DNA of 64,000 nt from Alitta virens (lineage: Eukaryota > Annelida > Polychaeta > Phyllodocida > Nereididae): contig OW028579.1 in NCBI GenBank assembly GCA_932294295.1, positions 36,959,362-37,023,361 of the forward strand, given 5' to 3'. Made by a program: the position numbers and the translations under genes. The notes under the pieces were generated by a model that was given only the letters and a program-made list of their open reading frames with translations, had not been told where the DNA came from and searched no databases. Shown one piece after another: positions 39,350-50,900 of the stretch. Position 1 is the stretch's first letter. The number at the start of each line of letters is the position of its first letter.

Positions 39350-41480
39350 CTAACTGAGAGTTAATAGGCTTCTAATTTTTTTGGCATTTATATATGAACT
39401 GTTTGAGAAAGTGGTGTGTTGTGAATGGATGAACTGTTTCGTGTTTAGGACTGAAGCTAGACTTCACGTTTGTGCAATGAGGAATCGCGAAGATTCAGCC
39501 GCTGAGCCAAGGTTGCCATGTTATTATTGGAGAGCTTAATTGACTGGATGTAATCTGCTCATTATACAACTGTTCTCTTTGACTACTGATGGATCAAAAC
39601 TGAACAAGATTAAAGGCTCTAGTAAGCAGGTGCCGTAAGTAAGACTTGGCCTTGTTGCTATTAATTAAGCAAGTGCTGAAGTCGATTAAAGAAGTTCGAA
39701 TGCATGTCATTGTATGATTAATCTATGTATTTAACTGACCACGCTTTTTCAATCGTAATAATACCATTCCTGAAAGTATTGTGAGAACGTAACAAAGGGA
39801 ACATAAAGCAGTAAAGGTATTTATAAGACCAAAACGCACCCAGTGGGCTGCTTCATATCTCATTGTACAGGTGGCAGTTGAAAGACCACTGGCGGCACCT
39901 GGTGGCAACAAACGTAATAAAATTGTTTCTTTCATGTTCTTGCTTATTCACCATTTGTGATTTTTATTGAGAATCTGTGATAAAGATGAACTCCGAGAGA
40001 GAGGGGACGGGGGGGGGGGGGGTGGGTTAGTGATATTGCAGTGTTAGATTTGTATTGTATCAAGTTGCAGAAGTGTCTGGCTTTTTCAGCTTTTGTGTGA
40101 TAGATAGGCTATTAGTATGATATAGTGTAATCCAATAGGCTGCTATCGGTAGCCTGTGTTTTTGTTTGTATATTTTGTTAGGACAAATTTAAATTACTCG
40201 GTTGCTTTGAAAACTTATCAACTAAGCCTACTCGCTTCAATGTCCAATACTGCTTTGCATTAAGCGGAAATATTTCCCCGTAAACATATACTCTTGCAAA
40301 ATATTTTCCAGAAAGGAATTCATTTGAGACTAATAATCCTTACTGCCTGACTATGATTTGTGGCGTTGCAGTCATAAATTTCTTAATTACCAAACTAGTA
40401 GGGAAGTGTGTGAACTATTGGGATGTTCCAAGACAATTGTTTGATTTTTGAATTGATAATAATAATGTCTAATGAGATACGTCTACTTCCAAGGAATGGT
40501 GAAATTAATGTAAAGGAAATGAAGCAGACAGGGTGTTTGTGTTCACTTTTTGTTTTGTATAGTAAAAAGTTATAGCTAGTTGCACCAACATTTGTTTTCC
40601 GGTAGAATATTAAACAGTGATACGATATATATAGTAACATGTATTTTGTATATTATGATGACTGTATCCCAGATGAATGTACATTACCAAGCTTACAACT
40701 TCATTGTAGATAACATCGCCTATTGCTAGTGTGTAATAATGTGTAATACATGTATATGGTTGTTATTTATGCTTCAAGTTGACTGAGATGTTAATTGGCT
40801 CAGTGTGAAACTTCAGTCAGTCGTCTTCATTGGCAGAGCCAGTGGCGATATCGGCTGCCCTGCTGCTTTTGTATTTGATTTAGCTTTATACATCTGTATA
40901 TACATATATATCTTATTTTCTTATGATGATCACTTGTAAAGTGTGCTTATCTTTGGTATACCATGTTACGGCATGTTACGGCACTCTTGGTTTGTACTTC
41001 CTTGCCTGCCTGCCCTTGAGGCTGTTTAGATTTTGAACTAGGGACCCTGTCGCGGCCGTTTGCTTCGTCTTTTGTACAGAGCTTTTCTTGTTGTTTATAA
41101 AGTGACTGCGATGTTCACTGTCCATGAGTCTACGAGGCGCCCGATGTGCTATTATTATATATATTGAAATGTAGGTTTATAAAGTCTGTTCCAAGTTACG
41201 TAGCCCTTAATGAAACAAACGTGTCACAAAAGATTTGCGAAAGAAGTCCTTGAATTAGTAACTTAGTGTTGTGTACATTTGGTTTTATAGTCGAGCTGAT
41301 GTCACATTGAAGATTACTACGAAGGATATTTGCACCTGGTAGAAGATGCACTACTTAATTATGGCCACTGTAGAGCTGTAAGGAACGTTCCCTTGTCTCA
41401 TTTGGAAAGGAGGGAATTTATAATCACTGGTCATTTTCGCAGTGAAGTTATTATTACAAGTGAATAAATTAAAAAATATA
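39350..41480 (+). other. USP9X 3' untranslated region
   Basis: Follows the stop at 39347-39349. AATAAA occurs at 39916-39921 and again at 41463-41468, the latter in a strong setting (GTGAATAAATTAAAAAATAT). A short and a long 3' UTR are therefore both possible. A G run (about 40009-40022) is the only low-complexity block. No ORF here has support. Confidence 0.5.
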
Positions 41481-41754
41481 TTTAATCCAATGGCTTTTGT
41501 TGTTTGTGAGGAAATACATGTAATCAAGCTGAATTGGCCTAATGGTTAAGATACTTAGCAGCTTCCTTTAAGGTCCTGAGTTTGATATGTGATCTAAGCA
41601 TTTCTTAAAAGTGCTTTGTTGACTGTTGAGGGAGTGCTTTGTAAGGATCCCCATTCTCTAAATTTATGGAGACCTACAGTTCTCAGTCATTTTGTTTACA
41701 CACAAATGAATTTGAATTTTGCAAAAAACTTCAGTTTACAGGTGACAGTTCAAG

Positions 41755-41791
<37 letters not shown>

Positions 41792-43767
41792 TTGATTTCT
41801 GGCATCTGCTCATGAGCTAGCAGCATAGTTGAAAAAAGAACATGAAAAAACTTGCACTTTCATTTTGGATAATGGAATTTGCTTAGATCTATAGAGATTA
41901 AGAGACCATAGCTCCCGCTGGGTGGCATTGCATGTAACAGAAAGTAAATGTCAAGTTGACAGCATGCTGTGACCCCATACAGACGATATCTGGCTCAGGC
42001 GATTCAACTGAACCAAACGCTTGCACTTTCTTTTAAAATTGAAACTTTGTGTTAACTCACAGCCGATATAGCGTTGGGTGGGTCTTTTTCATACAAATTT
42101 TGGACCTTCAGTACAACATTTTTATATAGCATTCCCTAATGTGAACTAATGTGTTGACATGGACCAAGTGGGTGGGTCGAACGACCCCCTCGATCCCCCC
42201 CCCCCCTTGGCTACGGGCCTGCTATGAGCATTTATGGCAAAGTTCTGACATATCTGTACTTCATTATAAGTGAGGCTGTACATATGTGATTGTGTATAAT
42301 ATGCCACACTTGCTGTGTTCCTCATACAAAACCTATTAGGAACAACCCATGAGGTTATTGTGATCCACCATCCCTAATTATAATAAAATGTGATCCACTA
42401 TCCCTAATTTATGGTCGGACTACTTTTGGCTGAGCAGTTTTACTTTCACTTTGCACACTGGGACAACAAAAATTGTGTTTAAGTAATTTTGAAAAAAAAA
42501 GGAAGTAATTGTTATTGTTACTCGCATTTATTTGTTCAGAAAACTTTTTAGATTGTTTTCATAATTTTTTTTTTTAATGGAGATTAGGCCTATAAAATCT
42601 ACGTTTATTTTATATTGGCAATCATATACAATTATGTTCAGAAACTGTCAAACATGTGTACATATAAGTTTTTTTATTTTATTTTTGAACTAAAAAACCT
42701 CAATTTTATACTATCATGCCTTTTACTAAGTTTTAGTAAATATACCCGGTTTACTCTTATAAATACTTTAATGGGGACGTTAAACATAATAGCATATAGC
42801 TATCCAGCCAGACTTTAATAATTGAAGTCTGGTCAGCCTTAATTCACCAGGCATTCATAGTTAGTTAAGTCCAATGTTATACTGAGATCTGAAAGGTCAA
42901 TCTCTTGTTGCACTTGTTTACGTCAACTATTATTTTTTGATCAGTACTAACTTGGCGCGCATTAATCCGTTGGATCTCGGTCCCAGGGAGAGCGTCTTGA
43001 GCACGTGCTCATGGAAGCTTAGATTTTGATCCTCCAAAAAGGCCATAAAACAAGAATTGAGATGCTTTACCTGCCACTGATGCTGTGGACTGTCCTGCGC
43101 CTGCAACTCGTTCAAGGTGGGTTCCTGTGTCTGCAGCTGTTGGGCCGCTCAATTCTTAAGCAGCTGCAGATCTAAATGCCAAATTATATGGTCGATATGT
43201 CAAGTTCTTTTTTTAAAAGTTGCCTTTGTATTGTTCCAAATTACCAGCTTTACTTAAGACTTAGAAGTTAATATTTAAACTGACTCCGTACATTGTACAC
43301 AACTGAAGTACAAATACACGTGTGCGTAAGCCTAATCGTTACAATGGAGGTTACGTTATTAGCATAGGCGTAGGAGGTGGGGGGAAGGGGGGGGGGCGGG
43401 GCAATTGCCCCCCCCCCCCCCCACCCAAGTACCCAGGAAAGCCAAAAATTCGAGCAAAAAGTTGAAAAATTCGGAAGGTGCTTATAAAAGCCTTAAAATT
43501 CGGGCAAGATGACCTTTGCCCCCCCAAAAGATTAGTGAATGTCCACTGCCAATGTTGTTGCTGCTGTTTTTGAGCGAGCTGCACTAGAATTAGTGGCACG
43601 TGCGCTCCGTTGTGGCGGGAAAATGACGTCACTAACGTTCCGCTGTTTGTGACGTCAGCAGGGAGCAACCATTGCAGTATAAATAGTTCACTGGTTCACT
43701 TAGATGGAGTCATCTTCAGTTATCCATTTTTATAAATTGAATTGTGATTTTGATTTATAAATATATA
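41481..43767. other. Intergenic region between USP9X and the LTR element
   Basis: Contains a diverged SINE head at about 41528-41600 (GGCCTAATGGTTAAGATACT, AAGGTCCTGAGTTTGAT), a (TA)n microsatellite at 41757-41788, a C tract near 42196-42208, and a G/C homopolymer pair at about 43378-43422 that could fold on itself. Two TGACGTCA sites lie at about 43624 and 43650. No gene seen. Confidence 0.55.
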
Positions 43768-44074
43768 TGTAAGGTCCTTCAGACTTGACTCAAACAAACT
43801 CAAAGAATACATTTTGAAGCTTTATTGGCCCTGCCCTAGCCAAACGTCCTGCCTATACCATTCTATGGACCAAACTCAATCAAACTGATGCTGCCAGCAT
43901 CCCTGTAGCCCCCAGCAGCCCACTCTGGCCAATAGGAACCCAGCCATGCCCCTATCACGTGCTCCCCTTACTGGGGCATAGGAAATGCCCCACATTCTAG
44001 GTCAACGGCCTCACTGAGGTCACTGGGGTCATGGGAACGGGTAACATTCGAAAAACGGATTCCAGGTCATCACA
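43768..44074 (-). repeat. 3' LTR (307 bp)
   Basis: Begins TG and ends CA. On the element's strand it runs TGTGATGACCTGG ... GGACCTTACA. An AATAAA (TTTATT at 43821-43826 on the plus strand) lies about 50 bases before its end, the usual place for the LTR poly(A) signal. It contains a CACGTG E-box. It matches the copy at 54007-54313 base for base on reading. Confidence 0.95.
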
Positions 44075-44087
44075 CTGTCCCCTCCTA
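44075..44087 (-). other. Polypurine tract
   Basis: On the minus strand GTAGGAGGGGACAG ends exactly at the TG of the 3' LTR, as the plus-strand primer of LTR elements should. Confidence 0.75.
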
Positions 44088-44664
44088 CAAATGAGGCATG
44101 TCCTCATGCCTCCGACAGGGCCCAGAGGAGACCTAATCACCAATGTCTTCCGGGGGGATGGAGGCAGCATCAGCAGTGACTTTTAGCAAAGTACCCACTA
44201 TTGGTTAACAATGAATAGGACGATTTGACTAGCGATCAGGGCAGACATGTCATAAGCAACAACACTACATCAACGACAACAACAACAACCCACCCCAGCC
44301 CAATGATAGCTGGGCACAAACACACAATATTCAGCACATAACAAGGCCATTACTGGCACAACAATATGGCTTCCGTTCAAAGTCCACAAGAGTCCACAAT
44401 GATTTCACACTTTTTCTTAACAATAAAGAGTCAATCCTCCTGGTCCCTGTCACTGGGCACTAGCTCCAGGGGAGCTGTCAGTCACACTCCAGAGGCACAG
44501 TCCACTCACACAGTCCTGGGACTAGTCACAGTTCAAAGCCAAACACCGTCTGACAGCTGTCAAGCCGTGACCTTGTCAGGTCATCTGTCAGAATCTGGCG
44601 CGTTGAAATCACTACAAAGATGGACACTCCTGCGCATTGAAATCACTACACACAATAATCCAAC

Positions 44665-44815
44665 CAGGTGGGGTATCCGTTAGGCATTCCACCTAATTAG
44701 TCCACAGACCTAATCGGAGGTCAAGTCCACACTTTCCAACCTGTTTTGGGTATCCGTTAGGCACTCTACCTAATTAGTCCACAGACCTAATCCAAGGTCA
44801 AGTCCACCTTTAGGT
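44665..44815 (-). repeat. Tandem duplication between ORF3 and the 3' LTR
   Basis: Two copies, about 80 bases apart, of a roughly 60-base block containing GGGTATCCGTTAGGCA, CCTAATTAGTCCACAGACCT and AGGTCAAGTCCAC. A smaller repeat of GAAATCACTACA lies just upstream (about 44605 and 44640). Non-coding. Confidence 0.8.
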
Positions 44816-45119
44816 AAGCCTAATCCCAATTCTATTGTCATTCCGTGGTAGTGTCTATGTATTTGTGTCCAATATGCTATCCAGGGGCGTATTCTGGGTC
44901 GTTTTCCGTTGATTAGTCTGCCTGAGGCCGCCACCCAGGAGGACCAGTGACACACGTCCTTGTCACCACATGGCCTCCGGGGGGAGCGGTCCAGTTCGTT
45001 GTCCATTTACACATTTCCGGTTGGCATCTGGGGGTTGGTGTCTGGGGATGTTATCCAGGGGCTGTGGGCCCAACGATCGGGCCACACACCAGAGGCTGGA
45101 CGGAGGCTGATGGAAGGAC

Positions 45120-46790
45120 TCAGGGTTTGGACACCCGGCGGTGCTCCTTCCACATCCTGGTCCGCTCCTCGGACATCCTGGTTACCTCCTCCAGGAGGAG
45201 ATCAGCCTGTCGCTCTGCATCCCTGCGCCTCCTCTTCTCGGATTCCGCATCCTTCAGGGCCCCATCTCGTTGTCTTGCAACCTCCTCATAGTCTCGGGCT
45301 TGGGCCGCAATCTGGGCCCGGGCCCTGACGAGGTCCTTCATGAGGTCTTGGATTCTCTCCTCCAAGGTCATCTCTGAGGGGAGCCGGCCCATCCGGTTCT
45401 CTTTACTCTCCCTGAGGGTTCTCAGGGGAGGGGCCCCAGAGGCAGAGGCAAGGTGTCGCCCCGCAGGGGTCATCTGCACCCGAGTCTGGGTGTGCATGGA
45501 CGGTGTCCAGGTCAAGGTGGTCGACATCAGCGTGGGCACCATTTGAGTCCTGGTGGGCGATGGCCTGGAGGCCGGTAGACAGGCATCCGTGTGGGGCCCC
45601 CGGATTTCCTCCAGGGCAGTGGCGGCCACAACCCTCTCGGCCTCCCTCCGGGTCGCCCTGTGTTGCAGTTCCAGGTGGCGGCGGAAATTGGACTTCCGGT
45701 CCGCCACAAACCCAACTGCACACCTGGGACACTGGTAGCCCATGTAAGAAGCATGGTGAGAGGTCGCCATGTGGCGACTCAGGGCCTTCCTGGAGGTCAC
45801 AACCTTCGTACAGCGAGTACAAGGGAAGGCCTCCTGGGTCCTATAGACCGGATGGACACAGGAAGGGGTGGGGCTGGAGGAAACCTCGCTGGGAGTCGCA
45901 CTTCCCTCCGCCCCAGCTGGCAACGTGGAGACCCACGTGGTGTACCTGTCGGCCAAGGGAGACTCTTGGGGAGAGGCACTGGGTGACTGGGCCACGGAGA
46001 CTGGGGAAGTCACAGTCAGGGTCCCCATGTCCGGGGCGACTGCGTCACTGGGGGACTCTGGAACCAACACCTCTGCCCCAGTGTCGTCAGTACTGACGAC
46101 GGGGTCTTCTGGGGCCTGGTCCAGGGTTCGATTCTCCTCGTCCTCGGCTTCTGGGCTGCCTGGCGGGGGTGTGATGGGGCTGTAGGGGCCCAGTAACGGG
46201 GCCTCCTCACAATCCTCACCCACCCTGACTGCCTTTGCATAGGTGGTCGCCTGGGCCGATGTAGGGGTGGCCCATTGGGCCTGGGGAGACCCAGCATACC
46301 ACGCCCGGTCGGCCATGCTCCGGAGAACGTCCTCCAGCTGGCATTGGGGTCCCAGCTCATCCCGGATCCACTGGAGGAGGACTGCCATGTCCTCCTGTAA
46401 GGGCTTAGCCCGGACAAGCCGGCGGAACCGAACGAGGTCCGGGGCCTGGCCTGCCACTCCAATGGGCTCATAAGCCCTGGACTCCATGAAGGCCCACATG
46501 TGCTGCTGGGCCTCCTGCTCCCTCTCCACTGTCCAGTACTCCTGGTTGACTGGGGTTGCCCCCTGCATGTCAAGTGGAGTGGCTTCCTGCTCCAAGACTG
46601 GGGTTGCCCCCGGACGGCGTGGTGCTGGAGTGGTCTCCTGTACAAGGACTGGGGTTGCCCCCAGATAGTCCAAGTGGTGACCACAAACAGCTTCCACCTC
46701 CTTCTCCTCCACTGACACCTGGAGATCCACTCCTGCAGCATCTAGGGCCTGCATGACCACATCAGCCAATTCACTGCAGTCCATGTCCAT
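45120..46790 (-). CDS. Retrotransposon ORF3: C2H2 zinc-finger / coiled-coil protein
   Basis: An open frame of 556 residues from ATG at 46790-46788 (the frame is open a little further, without another ATG). It sits downstream of pol on the same strand, in the env position, but shows no signal peptide or membrane segment. Order: N-terminal helical stretch; three to four GATPV repeats (about residues 44-80); a helical block around 90-165; an acidic Pro/Ser-rich linker (about 195-310). Then come two C2H2 fingers: Cys 324/327 with His 340/345, and Cys 354/357 with His 372/377. A Thr-rich spacer follows, then a strongly charged heptad-like coiled coil in the last 80 residues. The ORF is clearly more GC-rich than pol or the host genes. 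How it is expressed (subgenomic splice or internal start) is not evident. Function unknown; nucleic-acid binding and self-association are inferences. Confidence 0.85.
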   Translation of the reverse strand: MDMDCSELADVVMQALDAAGVDLQVSVEEKEVEAVCGHHLDYLGATPVLVQETTPAPRRPGATPVLEQEATPLDMQGATPVNQEYWTVEREQEAQQHMWAFMESRAYEPIGVAGQAPDLVRFRRLVRAKPLQEDMAVLLQWIRDELGPQCQLEDVLRSMADRAWYAGSPQAQWATPTSAQATTYAKAVRVGEDCEEAPLLGPYSPITPPPGSPEAEDEENRTLDQAPEDPVVSTDDTGAEVLVPESPSDAVAPDMGTLTVTSPVSVAQSPSASPQESPLADRYTTWVSTLPAGAEGSATPSEVSSSPTPSCVHPVYRTQEAFPCTRCTKVVTSRKALSRHMATSHHASYMGYQCPRCAVGFVADRKSNFRRHLELQHRATRREAERVVAATALEEIRGPHTDACLPASRPSPTRTQMVPTLMSTTLTWTPSMHTQTRVQMTPAGRHLASASGAPPLRTLRESKENRMGRLPSEMTLEERIQDLMKDLVRARAQIAAQARDYEEVARQRDGALKDAESEKRRRRDAERQADLLLEEVTRMSEERTRMWKEHRRVSKP

Positions 46791-47308
46791 TTTGTTCAAG
46801 TACAAATATCAAACTTCTCACTATTAAACTTTTTCTTGCCTAGGGCTGTACCTCTTTCCTGAATGAAATTCAAGGAAGGAGTGATGCAAGGAGGTCCTGC
46901 ATCACCATGTCTTTCCCCCCACAGGCAATAAAATTCGCCAAATATGGAATTTTGGCACCATTTACCCCACCCCCCCCCCCTCACACTGAAGGGTCAACTC
47001 GGTCTACTTGCCAACCAAGGGGGGTGTTGGAACCATCTTACAGACACCCCATTGTGCCAACTTGCTGAACTAATGACCTTAAATGGCAGGGGTCAAAAGT
47101 CCAGGCACTTTTTGGCGGGTTTTTAACCAACAAGAAACACGTGTTTCCATCAGACAAAGAAACCCCAACCTGCCAACAAATACAAACTTAATGGAATCAG
47201 TATCTAGGACCTTTCAGGACCCACCCAATGGAACAGAACCAAAACTAACAAGTTTCGCAACTCCATACTGATGTCATCCATTAACCAGGACAAATTTGTC
47301 ATGTCCCA

Positions 47309-47487
47309 AACCGTTACATGATAAAATGCAGAGAAAGAAATACACTATCTGACAAATTACCACATAAAAACCGTTACATGATAAGACTCAGAGAAAGAAA
47401 TACACTATCTGACGAATTAACACATAATAAACCGTCACATGATAAGACTCAGAGAAAGAAACACACTATCTGACAAATTACCACATG
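47309..47487 (-). repeat. Three tandem 60-bp repeats between pol and ORF3
   Basis: Units start at about 47309, 47369 and 47430. Each reads AACCGTTACATGATAA...CAGAGAAAGAAATACACTAT and CTGACAAATTACCACATA with a few substitutions. They lie in the 1.2-kb non-coding gap upstream of ORF3 on the element's strand, where they could be regulatory. Confidence 0.9.
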
Positions 47488-47988
47488 AAGACAGCTATTC
47501 CTATTTCTAGAAATTAAAGCTGACATACTACAGCAAAAACCACTGCTAGGGCACCGAAAAAGTATTAAACCGACTTTTTACATGTCACAGCAACATGCTC
47601 ATAAATATGAACATGACAAGACCCCCATGTTTCCGCAATCTTATTAAAAATAAGAAAGTTATTCCTACTAGAGTTAAAGTCACACATAACTCACTAGGCG
47701 AGTGAATAAAAACCTTCGGAGAAAGGTCATGTCACACTGACACTTTCTTTGGAAAACCACATCAGGTACATGGTACAACTTAAAGAATTAAAATTGCCCT
47801 ACGGAATTCTTAAGCTGATTCACTCCTTTCCGGACAGTTTCGCTAGCCTACTCCGTATTAATGAAAAAGTAACTTACTAAAATTAGCAAGGGGATCCCAC
47901 TCAATCAAAAATATCTGCCAATACCAAATTACACTCTATACATATAGTCGCTGTATAGACGACAGACCGGGATTTGAACTAGTGAACC

Positions 47989-50900
47989 TTAATCAAATCC
48001 AATGTTGTGACCATATCTGTCAGGTGGCTGTCTCAGCCTCTTTGAAACAAAGGGCTCAGCCTCAGGATTCAGTCTGGAATCCTCTGCCAGCCAAGGTGAT
48101 GCCACTTTCCCGCCACATTCCATGTGGTTTGCAGGCATCAACCTGGGCGCTTCCGTGCGGCCTGTACCCACGTGGGTAGACGGCGCTGCATCAGCGTTTG
48201 GGGACGCCGCATCATCCCCCAGCATCACGTGTTCAGAGGATGCTGCTGCCGGCCTCACTGCACTCCGAAGTACACCATCTCGCGTCTCCCCAGATCGCGT
48301 CAGAGGCGGATCCTGCTCTTTTTCAGAGGGGGGCTTATTCTGACGTTCATCATAGAGAAAGGGGTCTGTGTACGGGTCAGTCAAGGGCAAATCAGGAATT
48401 CTAGCTACATCAGTCTCACGTACTTCAGCCAAGTACGGCTTGAGTTGATTAATGTGCACAATTCGAGATTTCCCAGTTGCAGGAGCCACAATTTCATAAT
48501 TAACCTCCCCCACTCTTCTCACCACCCTGTAAGGCCCTAAAAACTTCAAACTAAGTTTCTGCCTAGCCAGGGGCGGATAAAACAGCAACACCCAGTCTCC
48601 AGGTTCATGAGACTGATTGCTGGACAATCTGTTGTAGTGCTTCGCCTGATTCAGAGCTGATTTCCGCAGCTTTAGGCGACAGCGCTCAAAGGAATCTTCC
48701 ATAGCCAACCGTATCCATTCAACATATTCAATTGTACAGGATGGCTGATCCTGGAGGACATGACCATACAACAGGTCAACAGGCAGGAGGGCCTCCCTCC
48801 CAAGCATCAACTTATTGGGAGTAACTCCAGTTGAGTGCTGGGGCGTAGCCCTGTAGGCACACATGACATAAGGCAGAATATCATCCCAATCATCTCTGTA
48901 GTCATTCACTAACTTAGAGAGCATGTCCTGTAAAGACCTATTGAACCTTTCCACTAAGCCATCGCTCTGGGGGTGATAAGCAGTCGTCCTGGTCTTAACA
49001 ATGCCAAGCAATTTACACATTTCCTGGAACAACTTAGACTCAAAGTTGGTGCCCTGATCACTATGAAGCTGATAAGGAGCTCCAAACCTTAGAACCACCT
49101 GAGTTACCAAACAGTCAGCCACAGTGTAGGCTTCCTGGTTTGGTAGGGCAAAAGCCTCTGTCCATTTTGTGAAATAATCAGCAATAACCACAATGACCTT
49201 ATTCCCCTTCTTAGTCTCTGGAAAAGGACCTACAATGTCTACTGCCATTCTCTCCATAGGCATCCCAACAGGAACCTGTTGTAATGGGACCCTATTCCTG
49301 CCTGTCTGTCTACGCTTCTGACAGCTCTCACACCATCCAACCCATCGGACGATGTCCTCCTTGTACCCTGGCCAATAGAACCGTCTCCGGACCTTGGCCA
49401 CTGTGCTATGGATTCCCATATGTCCCCCTAACCGTGAGGTATGCAATTGCTCAAATATCGCTCGTCTCAACTTAGCAGGGATCACCAATTGCTCTACACT
49501 TTCCCCTGTAGGCAATCTATGCTCTCTGTACAATTTTCCATCTTTTAAGTGCAACCAATTGTACTGAGCCCAAATATCTCTGACACTACCTGGCCTATCT
49601 GCTATATCACTATAGGAGGGCCTTTGTCCTGCCTTCAGCCAATCCACGGCCAAAGCTGTCGCACTATCCTGAGCTTGGGCAGCCACAATCACACCCCTTG
49701 TCCACACATTCAACCAATTCGAACCCAGGACCTCAGATTGTTCAGGGCCACCCACTTCCGGTGGGGCAGTCACCACTTCTGGTGATGCCTCACTGCTCAC
49801 TCCGGGGCTGGTCTCAGAAACTGCCACCACTGGCTGATTCACAGAGACTGTCTCAGCCCTGGCTGATCCATCAGCCACATCACCAATGCTGCCTACCACT
49901 GTAGCTCTCCCTGGCCCCTGTCCCTGGCGCCACAATGGCGCCTGCTCCCATGGCTTCATCAACAAGTGAGCCTTGTCAGCATTCCACTGTACAAGGGCCA
50001 CCATCATTTCCTGGTCACCATGCCCTGGATCAGGGCAATCATCTCTCTTACACCTTCGTACAGGAATTCTAGAACAACCATCTGCGTTTCCATGCTTTTT
50101 ACCCTCCCTGTATTCAATTCTGAAGTCATACTCAGCCAATGATGCCAACCAACGGGCCAGCATACCCTCCGCATCTTTAAAATTCTGTAACCAAACAAGG
50201 GCACGGTGGTCAGTTCTTAAAAGCACTGATCCCTGTCCATACAGATAAGGTCTAAAAATCTTAGCCATTCGGACAACAGCCAAAAGCTCCTTGTAAGTTG
50301 TACAGTAATTTTTCTGGCTAGTCGACAGAGCTTGAGATGCATAAGCAATAACACGTTCTTTTCCCTCAATTACCTGGGACAAAACACCACCTATTGCTAG
50401 ATCAGAAGCATCTGTATCAAGAATAACAGGGCAGCCTTCTCGAGGCAAAGCCAAAACTGGCGCAGTGGTTAAAGCCTTAATCAGGGCCTCAAAGGACCTT
50501 TGACATTCGGAGGTCCACTCGAAAGGGACCTTGGGAGTCATCAGGGCATGCAATGGGGCAGCTAGGGCAGCAAAATCCGGCACATACTTTCTATAGTATG
50601 ATGCAAATCCCACAAAACTACGAATTTCATGGAGGGTTTGGGGTTCAGGCCAATTCCTGACAACCTCAATTTTCCGAGGGTCTGGCCTAACCCCTGCTTC
50701 TCCTACCACATGGCCAAGAAAGGGCACTTCTTTCCTAAACAATTCACACTTACTGGGCTTCAAACGCAGACCAGCCTGGTCCATGCGTTTAAGGACAGTA
50801 ACTAGATTAGCTAGGCATTGGTCAAAAGTGGAACCCTGGACCACAATGTCATCCATATAACACAAACAAGTGGTCAGATCTAAACCACCCAACACCAACT

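Noticed and set aside
45503..46096. Long open frames on the plus strand and in a second minus frame across ORF3
   Set aside because: They are shadows of a GC-rich real ORF: no domains, Pro/Arg/Gly-rich nonsense, and wrong strand for the element.
47309..47487. CRISPR-like array
   Set aside because: These are contiguous tandem repeats without unique spacers, inside a eukaryotic retrotransposon.
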